Numbered from the stretch's first letter, positions 7,972-15,186 are shown. The stretch: DNA of 23,355 nucleotides from an uncultured Mailhella sp. (GCA_905192935.1 CAJJMX010000003.1:1-23355); one strand, 5' to 3'. Numbers and translations: made by a program. The notes: a model not told the origin generated them from the sequence alone.

Positions 7972-9078
7972 TCAACGATGATGCATCATGGACATCCAGC
8001 GATTCCACATGGCCACGAGGGAGCGGTCGGTCTTGTCGCTGGCCATGGGCTTGTGGCCCATTTCCTTTTCCAGTCTGGCCACGCGCTTGAAAAGCTCGGG
8101 GAGCTTGGGCATGAGCGTGGCGTTGCGCAGATAGGTATTATAGTCCATGGTGGGCGAACCGCCGACGACCTGCCCTTCGGAAATGTCCTTGGCAACGCCG
8201 GCCTGCGGTCCGATGGTGGAATTGCTGCCGATGTGCAGGTGCCCGGAAATACCGGCCTGCCCGGCCATGGTCACGTTGTCGCCCACGTGCGTGGAGCCGG
8301 AAATGCCCACCTGAGAAACGATGAGGCAGTCCTTGCCTATGTGCACGTTGTGGCCCACCATGACCAGATTGTCGATGCACGTTCCGTCGCCGACCAGCGT
8401 GGAGCTCAGAGCTGCGCGGTCGACCGTGGCGTTGGCCCCGATCTCCACATGACTTCCGAGTTCCACGTGTCCGATCTGAGGAACCTTTCTGATACCTTCC
8501 GCCGTGCGCACGAAACCGAAGCCTTCGCCGCCGATGACGGCGCCAGGCTGAAGCACGCAGGCTTCTCCGAGCTTCGTCCCCGCCATGAGCACGACGCGGG
8601 GATAAAGGATGCAGTTTTCCCCGAGCTCGCAATCCTCTCCGATGTAGCAGCCGGGGAAAATGACGCAGCCTTTGCCTATTCTGGCGCGCGGACCGATGTA
8701 GCAGAACGGATAAACGGTGCAATCCTCGCCAAGCTCGGCCTCGGGATGAATGCAGGCCATGTGGCTTATGCCCGTAAAGCTGCCCTGAGGCTTGACGAAG
8801 AACGTCAGCGCCTGCGCGAACATGGGATAGGGATTGTCCGTCACGAGCGCACGGGCGACATCCTTCTCATGTTCGGGCCGCACGATGACGGCTCCGGCTC
8901 TGGTGGTGGACAGCTGTGAAACGTACTTGGGATTGGCCAGGAAGCTCAGTTCCGTGGGACCGGCTTCTTCCAGCGTGTTGATACCGGTGATGACAATGTC
9001 GTCTTCAGGGTCCTTCAAAGACAGTTTCACACCGAGCTTGTCCGCGATTTCGGAAAGCTTGAACGAAGGATTGGGCAT
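7972..9078 (-). CDS. lpxD: UDP-3-O-acylglucosamine N-acyltransferase LpxD
   Basis: This 368-aa protein adds the second, N-linked 3-hydroxyacyl chain to the UDP-glucosamine precursor of lipid A. An N-terminal uridine-binding domain covers about residues 1-105. Hexapeptide repeats run from about 108 to 310, and a C-terminal helical region follows. The catalytic His is H243 in VGHNVHIG, matching H239 of E. coli. The C-terminus runs about 25 residues past the usual end (341 aa in E. coli) and is basic and His/Met-rich. GGAG upstream of the ATG supports the start, which comes 14 bases after the skp stop. It works in series with LpxA, both using 3-hydroxyacyl-ACP. Confidence 0.96.
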   Translation of the reverse strand: MPNPSFKLSEIADKLGVKLSLKDPEDDIVITGINTLEEAGPTELSFLANPKYVSQLSTTRAGAVIVRPEHEKDVARALVTDNPYPMFAQALTFFVKPQGSFTGISHMACIHPEAELGEDCTVYPFCYIGPRARIGKGCVIFPGCYIGEDCELGENCILYPRVVLMAGTKLGEACVLQPGAVIGGEGFGFVRTAEGIRKVPQIGHVELGSHVEIGANATVDRAALSSTLVGDGTCIDNLVMVGHNVHIGKDCLIVSQVGISGSTHVGDNVTMAGQAGISGHLHIGSNSTIGPQAGVAKDISEGQVVGGSPTMDYNTYLRNATLMPKLPELFKRVARLEKEMGHKPMASDKTDRSLVAMWNRWMSMMHHR

Positions 9079-9092
9079 TCCTTGCTCCTTTG

Positions 9093-9650
9093 TTACTTCA
9101 CGGAGCTGAGATTGAACTTGCCGCCTTTGGACTTCCAGACCTTGTTGACTTCTTCAATCAGGCCGCTCGTCACGTCGTTGGCCTGAACGTAGAACATGAC
9201 CACGGAGGCGTCGATGATCATGTCGTAACCGTTCTTCTTGGCGTAGTTTTCGCAGGCCGTGCGCATCACGTCGTTCATCTGGGAATTGATGGCCTGCTGC
9301 ACGCGGGAGAGACGCTGAGTATAGGCGGTTCCCTTGGTTTCCAGCTCCTGAGCCTGCTTCTGGATCTTCTGAGCGCGCTCATTGCGGGCCTTTTCCGAAA
9401 GCGCGGCAGCCTGCTTGCGCAGATCCTCCGCCTGCTTGCTGAGGTCTTCATTCTGCTTTTCCAGCTGCTGACGCTCCTTGCCGAACATGGAAGTCAGCTG
9501 CTTTTCAGCCTCCTTGCCGGGATCGCTCTGGGCGGAAAGACGCAGAGGGTTGGCCACGCCTATCTTGCCGGCAGCCTGAGCCTGGGACGGCAGAACCACG
9601 GCGGTGCAGAAAAAGGCCACAACCAGCGCAATGACAGTGCGACGAAGCAT
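9093..9650 (-). CDS. skp: OmpH/Skp-family periplasmic chaperone
   Basis: This 185-aa secreted protein has a signal peptide at residues 1-26 (MLRRTVIALVVAFFC, then a QAQA cleavage region). A long charged coiled-coil hairpin spans about residues 45-120, rich in Lys, Gln and Glu. A C-terminal segment ends in a short beta element (YDMIIDASVVMFY), typical of Skp. Skp trimers hold unfolded outer-membrane proteins in the periplasm on their way to the BAM complex. The start at 9650 is fixed by AAGGAG 7 bases upstream and by the signal peptide; a longer in-frame start is ignored. It is the first gene of the skp-lpxD-fabZ-lpxA run. bamA, the usual upstream partner, is absent here. Confidence 0.92.
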   Translation of the reverse strand: MLRRTVIALVVAFFCTAVVLPSQAQAAGKIGVANPLRLSAQSDPGKEAEKQLTSMFGKERQQLEKQNEDLSKQAEDLRKQAAALSEKARNERAQKIQKQAQELETKGTAYTQRLSRVQQAINSQMNDVMRTACENYAKKNGYDMIIDASVVMFYVQANDVTSGLIEEVNKVWKSKGGKFNLSSVK

Positions 9651-9688
9651 AATTGAACTCCTTAATAAGGAAAAAGTAGCATAAGTGA

Positions 9689-9709
9689 TGTGCCGAAACA
9701 AGCGGCACA
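9689..9709. repeat. Inverted repeat upstream of skp
   Basis: TGTGCCG (9689-9695) and CGGCACA (9703-9709) form a perfect 7-bp stem with a 7-base loop in the 107-base gap between the kinase and skp. A TTGACG box (minus strand, 9750-9745) lies further upstream but has no good -10 partner. The hairpin could belong to the skp leader or be a weak end for the kinase transcript. Confidence 0.4.
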
Positions 9710-9757
9710 GACAACGGCTCAGAGTACCCTTGAGGGCACGAATGCGTCAAGAATGAT

Positions 9758-10321
9758 TTAAGCGTACAGCCGGGAGAGTTTTTCCAGCACGCGCCGCGTG
9801 CTCTCCGCCGGACTGACGCCGAAGGCTTCCACGCTCAGCGTGGCATACCGACGATACAGGGCCTCCCGCTCACGGAAAAGCTCCTCGATGGTCTGCCCGG
9901 GAGCGATGGCCAGCCCCCGGTCGGGATTGCGGGCAATGCGCTCGAGCACGATATCCATGGGAACGTCGAGATAGACGACGGGGCCGAGCGAGGCCAAATG
10001 CTCCATGGTGGACGGCCGGTACACGACGCTTCCGCCTGTGGCGATGACCGTGCGGCACAGACGAAGACGCCCTACGATTTCGGCCTCCACGTCGATGAAC
10101 TCATCCTTGCTCATGGCGTCGGCCACGCTCTGAAGCGGAGCGGCAAAGGCGGCCTCGATGACGTGATCGCAGTCCACGAAGGCCCAGTCCAACGACCGGG
10201 CCACAAGACGCCCTATCGTGGTCTTGCCTGCGCCGGCCATGCCTATGAGGGTGATGCAGCAGGTTTCGGGGATGGATGGCAGAGACTCGGATCTCTTCTG
10301 CTCGGATGAAGGTTCCGTCAT
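9758..10321 (-). CDS. Shikimate kinase-like P-loop kinase (AroK/AroL family)
   Basis: This 187-aa kinase would phosphorylate shikimate at O3 in chorismate synthesis if it is orthodox. The Walker A motif is GMAGAGKT (27-34). D52 in DCD matches the shikimate- and Mg-contacting Asp. ATGGS (94-98) is the Walker B-like glycine motif, and ReREaLYrrYA (150-160) matches the conserved C-terminal motif with R152. The usual F-R-x-x-E motif reads F75-I76-D77-V-E79, so the Arg that grips the shikimate carboxylate (R58 in M. tuberculosis) is missing. The lid reads NPDRGLAIAPG rather than the common RPLL type. It is therefore either a divergent shikimate kinase or a related small-molecule kinase. Start supported by AAGGA 7 bases upstream. 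Confidence 0.78.
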   Translation of the reverse strand: MTEPSSEQKRSESLPSIPETCCITLIGMAGAGKTTIGRLVARSLDWAFVDCDHVIEAAFAAPLQSVADAMSKDEFIDVEAEIVGRLRLCRTVIATGGSVVYRPSTMEHLASLGPVVYLDVPMDIVLERIARNPDRGLAIAPGQTIEELFREREALYRRYATLSVEAFGVSPAESTRRVLEKLSRLYA

Positions 10322-10334
10322 AGATGTCCTTCCG

Positions 10335-10428
10335 GGTGAAAACCGTTTTTTTCGCGCAAAATCGCGCTGTTTTCACCTTGGCTATACGCCGCACGCGGAA
10401 GGATTGCAAATGCCGTCCTTCCGCGTGC
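10335..10428. repeat. Two strong dyads between the EamA exporter and the kinase
   Basis: GGTGAAAAC (10335-10343) pairs with GTTTTCACC (10369-10377), enclosing an inner CGCG pair. GCACGCGGAAGGA (10391-10403) pairs perfectly with TCCTTCCGCGTGC (10416-10428). Neither has a T-run on the minus strand. The second may be a factor-dependent end for the exporter transcript, and the first lies in the leader or promoter of the kinase gene. Confidence 0.5.
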
Positions 10429-10457
10429 CTGCCTCCGCGCGTCTGCCGCGGCCAGGC

Positions 10458-11330
10458 TCAGGACTTGCTTTCCGTGGAGGAAACAAGCACCCCCGCCAGG
10501 GCAAGCCCCACGCAGGCCACCTGAGGAACATTGAGCCTTTCGCCGAGGATCAGCCAGGCAAAGATAAGCGTGAACACGGGAATGAGATTGCCGAACAGCG
10601 ACACTATGCCGGCTTCCAGATTCTTGAGCGACAGATTGAGCAGAAGATACGCCGCTATGCCGACGCCGATGCCCATATACAGAAGACCGCCGAGAGCCGG
10701 CAGCGTGATGCTCCGGGGCATGGGGGACAAAAACAGGAACGGAAGGAAGACCAGCGCCCCGCCGATGGCCTGAACGGCGGAGATGCTCAGAAAGGAATAG
10801 CGACGGGCAATGAAGCGGGCGCACACGGCGTATCCGGAAGAGGAAAGCACCGCGCCGAACATGAGCAGATTGCCGAGCAGAGGATTTGAGGCTCTGGCAT
10901 CGCCTTCCGCAAAACAGGAGGAGCCCGCCACGCCGAGCACGGCAAGCACGATGGCGAGCACGGTTCGCGCCGTCAGCTTTTCCTTCAGAAAAAGCCAGGC
11001 CGCCACGGCCGTGCAGAGCGGAAAGCATGCCGCAATGACGCCGCCCTGGGACGCCGTGGTGTATTTCATGGAGAAGGTTTCGCACAAAAAGAAAAGGCAG
11101 GGCTCGAACATGACGAGAAGGACAAGAAACTTCCAGTCGCCCTTCCGGTAAGGGATGTGCCGCCACTTCGGGAAAAGCGCCAGATAGAACAGCGCGGCAA
11201 AGGCCACTCTGGCAAAAACCACATGCAGCACGTCAAAGGACTCGAAGGCGTACTTCATGGCTATCATGCCTCCGCCCCACAGCGCGTAGCAGACCACAAG
11301 CAGCATCATGACCACTTTCGACGAAAACAT
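10458..11330 (-). CDS. DMT-superfamily EamA transporter
   Basis: This 290-aa membrane protein has ten predicted helices in two homologous EamA halves, about residues 6-138 and 150-285. The typical end-of-repeat phrases are present (WLFLKEKLTARTVLAIVLAVLGV in the first half, WLILGERLNVPQVACVGLALAGV in the second, each seen in parts). Family members export metabolites or amino acids across the inner membrane; the substrate cannot be told. A GTG at 11333 is an alternative start. GGGAGG lies 6 bases from the GTG and 9 from the ATG, so both are possible. It is flanked by a ribosomal protein operon and the kinase, with its own upstream region. Confidence 0.9.
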   Translation of the reverse strand: MFSSKVVMMLLVVCYALWGGGMIAMKYAFESFDVLHVVFARVAFAALFYLALFPKWRHIPYRKGDWKFLVLLVMFEPCLFFLCETFSMKYTTASQGGVIAACFPLCTAVAAWLFLKEKLTARTVLAIVLAVLGVAGSSCFAEGDARASNPLLGNLLMFGAVLSSSGYAVCARFIARRYSFLSISAVQAIGGALVFLPFLFLSPMPRSITLPALGGLLYMGIGVGIAAYLLLNLSLKNLEAGIVSLFGNLIPVFTLIFAWLILGERLNVPQVACVGLALAGVLVSSTESKS

Positions 11331-11333
11331 CAC

Positions 11334-11637
11334 GGCAGACCTCCCGATGAAACTTCATCCAGCATACGAAGTTCCCGGAACATTTCTGACGCACATGCGA
11401 CATTTTGCCTGTTTTGCGTCTTGCCCGTGAGATTTTCTTCGTGAGGTCCGTAGCCCCGGCCTTTTCTGCCGCCGCACGGAACCAAGGCGGCAGAAGCCCG
11501 TTTTTCCCCCGGCCATCATTTCCTGAGTTCCGGCAGAACTCTGCCGAAAAAGCCTCGTCCGGCGCGGCTCTGTGCGTACGAAAGAAGCCTTCACTTCCGC
11601 AGGGAAAATCCCGGCGGCCCGGCGGAGAAAAAAGGAC
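11334..11637. other. Gene-free interval between exporter start and rpsI terminator
   Basis: No coding sequence is supportable in these roughly 300 bases. Visible structures are a perfect GTTCCCGGAAC palindrome (11381-11391) beside a TATGCT -10-like box (minus strand, 11377-11372), a perfect 10-bp stem TTCTGCCGCC/GGCGGCAGAA (11464-11473 and 11486-11495), and CGGCAG/CTGCCG (11531-11536 and 11541-11546). The palindrome is placed like an operator for the exporter gene. Confidence 0.5.
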
Positions 11638-11672
11638 ACAAAAAAAAGAGCCCGCCGAAAAACGACGGGCTC
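11638..11672 (-). terminator. Intrinsic terminator of rplM-rpsI
   Basis: On the minus strand GAGCCCGTC pairs with GGCGGGCTC (one G-U pair; arms 11672-11664 and 11656-11648). It is followed by an eight-base T run. It lies 22 bases after the rpsI stop codon. Confidence 0.92.
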
Positions 11673-11694
11673 CCATGCTGCGAGAATCGGAAGA

Positions 11695-12087
11695 TTAACG
11701 CTTGGAGTACTGGTAACGGGCGCGGGCAGCAGCCAGACCGTACTTCTTACGTTCCTTCTTACGGGCATCGCGGGTCAGCAGGCCGGCATGCTTCAGGGTG
11801 CCGCGCAGAGCGGGATGGGCCTGGAGCAGGGCACGGGAGATGCCGAGGCGCACGGCTTCGGCCTGACCGGAAATGCCGCCGCCGCACACGTTGACCTTGA
11901 TGTCATACTGTTCGGCGAGCTTGGTGAGGGCAAGAGGCTGACGGACGATCATCTGCAGGGTCTTGCGGGGGAAATACTGATCCATGGGACGGCCGTTGAT
12001 TTCAATCTGGCCGGAACCGGGATAGAGACGGGTACGGGCAATAGCGGTCTTGCGGCGGCCGGTGCCATAATCAAAAGTGGTGGACAT
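11695..12087 (-). CDS. rpsI: Small ribosomal subunit protein uS9
   Basis: This 130-aa ribosomal protein has the conserved N-terminal GTGRRKTAIARTRL, the central GGGISGQAEAVRLGISRALL, and the basic tail ending in YSKR that reaches the 30S P site. The start at 12087 is set by GGAG 7 bases upstream and gives the normal S9 N-terminus. It follows rplM by 10 bases; rplM-rpsI is the standard bacterial pairing, co-transcribed and ended by the terminator downstream. Confidence 0.98.
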   Translation of the reverse strand: MSTTFDYGTGRRKTAIARTRLYPGSGQIEINGRPMDQYFPRKTLQMIVRQPLALTKLAEQYDIKVNVCGGGISGQAEAVRLGISRALLQAHPALRGTLKHAGLLTRDARKKERKKYGLAAARARYQYSKR

Positions 12088-12097
12088 GGCTGGACTC

Positions 12098-12532
12098 CTA
12101 CTTCTCAAAGGTCAGCGGCTTGGGGGCCTGAGCGGCGTGAGGATGTTCGGCGCCGGCGTAAATCTTCAGTTTCTTCAGCATGGCGCGGCCGAGGCGGTTC
12201 TTGGGCAACATGCCGCGGACGGCCTTGCGGAGCACTTCTTCAGGCTTGGAGGCAAGCAGCTTTTCGAGGCTGATTTCCTTGAGGCCGCCAACCCAGCCGG
12301 AATGGCTGTAGTAGAGCTTGTCGTGCATCTTGGTGCCGGTCACGCGAATCTTTTCGCAGTTGACCACGACGATGAAGTCACCGTTGTCCATGTGGGGGGC
12401 AAATCCAGGCTTGTGCTTGCCACGCAGACGATGAGCGATCTGAGCGGCGAGACGGCCAAGGATCTGATCTTCGGCGTCAACCAGATACCACTGACGGTCG
12501 ATGTCGGCCGGGGTCGGGCTGAAAGTTTTCAT
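12098..12532 (-). CDS. rplM: Large ribosomal subunit protein uL13
   Basis: This 144-aa protein (142 in E. coli) contains the family phrases RQWYLVDAEDQILGRLAAQIAH, HMDNGDFIVVVNCEKIRVTG, YYSHSGWVGGLKE and VRGMLPKNRLGRAMLKKLKIYAG (seen in parts). L13 binds early in 50S assembly. The start at 12532 is supported by AGGAG about 8 bases upstream; the longer in-frame start at 12625 would translate through the leader hairpins and is rejected. It is the first gene of the rplM-rpsI operon, and its leader contains two similar hairpins, one terminator-like. Confidence 0.98.
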   Translation of the reverse strand: MKTFSPTPADIDRQWYLVDAEDQILGRLAAQIAHRLRGKHKPGFAPHMDNGDFIVVVNCEKIRVTGTKMHDKLYYSHSGWVGGLKEISLEKLLASKPEEVLRKAVRGMLPKNRLGRAMLKKLKIYAGAEHPHAAQAPKPLTFEK

Positions 12533-12540
12533 GAAAATAT

Positions 12541-12564
12541 CTCCTGTTCCGCGCAGGGCGGAAC
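12541..12564 (-). promoter_or_regulatory. rplM leader hairpin 2, abutting the Shine-Dalgarno
   Basis: On the minus strand GTTCCGC pairs perfectly with GCGGAAC (12564-12558 and 12552-12546) around CCTGC. The stem ends directly against the AGGAG ribosome binding site (12545-12541). Its apical part resembles the upstream leader hairpin (TTCC, then CCTGCG, then GGAA). A role as a repressor or L13 target that controls initiation is inferred. Confidence 0.5.
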
Positions 12565-12597
12565 CGCATGAGTGTGCCGTTGAAGAGGCGTAGTCAC

Positions 12598-12621
12598 AAA
12601 AAGGCTTCCCGCAGGGGAAGC
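12598..12621 (-). terminator. rplM leader hairpin 1, attenuator-like
   Basis: On the minus strand GCTTCCC pairs with GGGAAGC (12621-12615 and 12610-12604) around a CTGC loop, followed by CTTTTTG. This is an intrinsic-terminator shape about 66 bases before the rplM start. No minus-strand gene lies upstream to be terminated, so premature termination of the rplM-rpsI leader is the simplest reading. Confidence 0.55.
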
Positions 12622-12795
12622 GCATTCCTCGTTACAGTCGTTCCTTTTCGCAGAGAAACCGGACACGTTCCCCCCGCAACGGGGAGCCGGAGAAACGCGC
12701 CTTGAGAGCGGCTACCAGACCGCCGTTCCCTTGCCAGAACGTTTGAAACAAGGTATCTGCCATAAAATGAAAGTTTAAGCAAGTGAGGAATGGCC

Positions 12796-14046
12796 ATGCG
12801 GAGCCTAAGAAAAAGCCTTCTCCAGTTCATTTTCTCCGGGGCCAGCATGCGCCGCTGGAACGACAAGCTCAGGCCCGTGGAACTGTTCGAGCTGGACAAG
12901 CAGGCCCACAAGATGATCACGGCCTTTCTGCTCTGGCAGGAGAACACCGTCGCCATGACCGCCGAAGAACAGCGCCGCATCGGCATCGAGATCATCGAGG
13001 GCGGGCTTTTCGACTACTTCTACCGGCTCATCATCACCGACATCAAGCCGCCGGTGTTCTACCGCATCAAGGCCAACCGGGAGCACTATCAGGAGCTCAC
13101 GGCCTGGGCGCTCAGAGAACTTGAAGTGCGCATACGCCCGCTGGACGAAGCGTTCTGGCAGAGACTCGTGACCTATCACACGCGTCCTGCCGAGGAGGCG
13201 GACACGCTTGCCGACCGCATCCTGAGCGCGGCGCACATGTACGCCTCGCGCTGGGAATTCAGCCTCATAGAGCCTCTCAACGGCTTTGACGAAGAGATCA
13301 AGGAAATTGGTCCTTCCTTCAACAGACGGCTTCTGGCCCTCAAGGATGTGGAGGGCGTGAACGAACTTCTCGCCGGTTCCGCCACGGCCCTGGCCCGCAT
13401 GGCCAATCTCTGCGGTCAGCTGCGCTTTCAGATACGCTGGGCCCAGACTCCGCGCGTGCCCGCCACCTCGGTGCTCGGACACATGTTCATCGTGGCCGTG
13501 TATTCCTACCTGTTCAGTCTCTATCTCGACGGCTGTCCGCAGCGCCGCATCAACGACTTCTACTGCGGCCTGTTCCACGACCTTGCGGAGCTGCTCACCC
13601 GCGACATCATCACGCCCGTCAAGCGTTCCGTGGCGCAGCTTCCGGAGATCATTCATCAGTATGAGGACGAGGAGCTGCACAACAAAATTCTCGATCCTCT
13701 GGAACAGGAAGGATACGGGCATATCCGGGAACGTCTCGACTATTATCTCGGGCTCTCCACGAAATCGGAATTCAACGACACCTGCCGCGTCGACGGCCGC
13801 ATCCTGAAGCTCGACGGATTCGCCGCGCTCAACGAAAACTACAACAGCGACGCCTTCGATCCCAAGGACGGTCAGCTCATCAAGGCCTGCGACACACTCG
13901 CCGCCTTCATCGAGGCCTACAGCTCCATCCACAACGGCATAGGCTCCCCCCATCTCTACGAGGCCGTGGCCCGCATGAGACGGGAAGCGGGCGGCATACG
14001 TCTCGGCTCCTTCAGTCTGGCTCCTCTTCTTGCCGACTTCGACTGA
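12796..14046 (+). CDS. HD-domain (YfbR-like HD_3) phosphohydrolase
   Basis: This is a 416-aa cytosolic protein. The metal-binding HD core lies in the middle: H229 (LGHMFIVAVYSYLFSLYL), then H261-D262 (GLFHDLAELLTRDIITPVK). A partner acidic residue probably lies in the later helix AFIEAYSSIHNG or KACDTLAAF. The motif resembles YfbR/HD_3 proteins, some of which are 5'-nucleotidases, but the protein is about twice the YfbR length, with extra N- and C-terminal helical parts. The upstream ATG at 12790 sits 1 base from GAGG and is implausible; the ATG at 12796 has GAGG 7 bases upstream. The gene is monocistronic, between the rplM operon and tmRNA. The substrate is unknown. Confidence 0.82.
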   Translation: MRSLRKSLLQFIFSGASMRRWNDKLRPVELFELDKQAHKMITAFLLWQENTVAMTAEEQRRIGIEIIEGGLFDYFYRLIITDIKPPVFYRIKANREHYQELTAWALRELEVRIRPLDEAFWQRLVTYHTRPAEEADTLADRILSAAHMYASRWEFSLIEPLNGFDEEIKEIGPSFNRRLLALKDVEGVNELLAGSATALARMANLCGQLRFQIRWAQTPRVPATSVLGHMFIVAVYSYLFSLYLDGCPQRRINDFYCGLFHDLAELLTRDIITPVKRSVAQLPEIIHQYEDEELHNKILDPLEQEGYGHIRERLDYYLGLSTKSEFNDTCRVDGRILKLDGFAALNENYNSDAFDPKDGQLIKACDTLAAFIEAYSSIHNGIGSPHLYEAVARMRREAGGIRLGSFSLAPLLADFD

Positions 14047-14252
14047 GCCGGAACGGGCACGGACGCGGCCCGTCCGAAGACAGGAGCATTGCCGGCCCTT
14101 CCGGCTCTCGGCACAAGGAGGCCTTCACCGAAATTTGCCCGTCGTTCCCTCTTTACGAGCGGCTTTTTTATGCGTATTTAAAAGGTGTTCCGCCCGCAGC
14201 GGCGGACACCGGACTTTCTGACCTTCGTCAAAAAGGAACCGAACCTCACAGA
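14047..14252. other. Interval between HD gene and tmRNA
   Basis: It contains a GC-rich hairpin just after the HD stop (CGGACG/CGTCCG near 14059-14075), an imperfect hairpin followed by T7 near 14139-14171 that may end the HD transcript, and GGTGTTCCGCC/GGCGGACACC (14184-14194 and 14201-14210). A convincing tmRNA promoter was not recognised. Confidence 0.4.
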
Positions 14253-14631
14253 GGGGGCGCATTGGTTTCGACGGGGATGCTGGAAGCCATGGTTGCAGGT
14301 CGAGGCGCCGCTGGCCTCGTAAAAAGCGGCAACAAAGTAATTGCCAACAACGATTACGAATACGCCTGCGCTGCGTAAGCGGCAGGGCACCCTGACGGCC
14401 TAGGCCGTCACGCCGAGGCGGCCGACGTCCGATACGTCGCCGAGGCGTCAATCCATCGGGCTGGCGTACGTCTGTTCCCTCCGGGGCGTGCGTGAGATCT
14501 TACGGCGGGATAACTGACGGACGCCCGTCTGCGGGCAAGTCCTGAGGCGAAAACTCAAACGCAGACTACACCTGTAGACGCCTTGTGCGGACCTTTCTCG
14601 GACGGGAGTTCGACTCTCCCCGCCTCCACCA
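14253..14631 (+). ncRNA. ssrA: Transfer-messenger RNA (tmRNA)
   Basis: This one-piece tmRNA of about 379 nt rescues stalled ribosomes together with SmpB and tags the broken peptide for proteolysis. The 5' end GGGGGCG (14253-14259) pairs with CGCCTCC (14621-14627) to form the acceptor stem with one G-U pair. A-CCA is encoded at 14628-14631. The hallmark ATTGGTTTCGACGGGG starts at 14261, and the T arm GGGAG/CTCCC is near 14604-14620. The tag frame resumes at GCC 14343 and reads ANNDYEYACAA with stop TAA (14343-14378). The tag ends in AA, as degradation tags do, but has Cys before it. A strong terminator follows. Confidence 0.97.
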
Positions 14632-14645
14632 AAAAGTCGAAAACA

Positions 14646-14666
14646 TCCAATAGCGGAATATTGGAT
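14646..14666 (+). repeat. Small hairpin directly after tmRNA
   Basis: ATCCAATA and TATTGGAT flank a 5-base loop shortly after the tmRNA CCA end. It may help trim or protect the tmRNA 3' precursor. Confidence 0.45.
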
Positions 14667-14675
14667 TCTCCATCA

Positions 14676-14723
14676 TGCTCCCGATGCTGCGGCGCAAAGG
14701 CGTCTGCATCGGGAGCATTTTTT
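14676..14723 (+). terminator. Intrinsic terminator of tmRNA
   Basis: TGCTCCCGATGC (14676-14687) pairs perfectly with GCATCGGGAGCA (14706-14717), followed by six T. The 18-base loop can form a short inner GC stem. Confidence 0.92.
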
Positions 14724-15186
14724 ATGCCGTCATTCCCCTGTTCCGTCTCTTCAAAAATACCCGTCCCCTCCATCTGCTCTGCCGCATATTTCTCAAAAAC
14801 CTTGCGCTGAACGCATTCAGAGCTCTGAACCTTTGTGCAGGAGGGCGGCACGGCGTTGAATGTCACCCGGCAGGCATACTTCTCCCAAAGTTATTATAAC
14901 GACTTCTCCTTTCTCAGATGCCTTCTTCCTCTCCATCCGGAAAGAAATACTCTTTAACACTCGCGATCATTACATGCCGCTCCGTTTTACCAGGGCTGTC
15001 TGAACTCTTCTTTTCCGGCGACTTTTTTCAGTCATATTTTACTGTCATATGGACTGACAGTTCTCATGGACAAAAACCCTGTTCATTATTGAAGAATAGC
15101 CTTGTATGCTCCTTTTATGCGAAGGGACCGAAACGTTCCTTCCGTCCTGTCCGTACACCATGAAAACCTGCTGAGGAGGCAGCACC
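14724..15186. other. Gene-poor stretch between tmRNA and the recombinase cassette
   Basis: About 460 bases, less GC-rich than the neighbours, with no coding sequence I can support. Minus-strand reading frames near 14720-14930 look vaguely protein-like in two different frames (for example EKGEVVIITLGEV), which could be a decayed gene or chance. From 15030 to 15061 it carries the repeats described separately. Possible promoter boxes for the cassette (TTCATT at 15082-15087, 17 bases, TATGCT at 15105-15110) are weak. Confidence 0.4.
15041..15061. repeat. 21-bp inverted repeat upstream of the recombinase
   Basis: ACTGTCA (15041-15047) and TGACAGT (15055-15061) form perfect 7-bp arms around a 7-base spacer. 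An overlapping direct repeat, CAGTCATAT then CTGTCATAT (15030-15038 and 15042-15050), starts just to the left. This fits an operator or a serine-recombinase binding/crossover site. Confidence 0.55.

Noticed and set aside
12743..12768. TTGAAA and TAAAAT as the HD-gene promoter
   Set aside because: Spacer of 14 bases; the alternative TTGCCA-N17-TATCTG has a poor -10. No promoter is claimed.
14604..14640. Attachment-site duplication at the tmRNA 3' end
   Set aside because: I looked for a repeated copy of the tmRNA end to the right and saw none in the window.
14555..14866. Minus-strand 103-codon ORF ending inside tmRNA (contains EAGRVELPS)
   Set aside because: That peptide is the antisense of the tRNA-like end of tmRNA and the ORF also runs through the tmRNA terminator. 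Such antisense peptides are common annotation errors.
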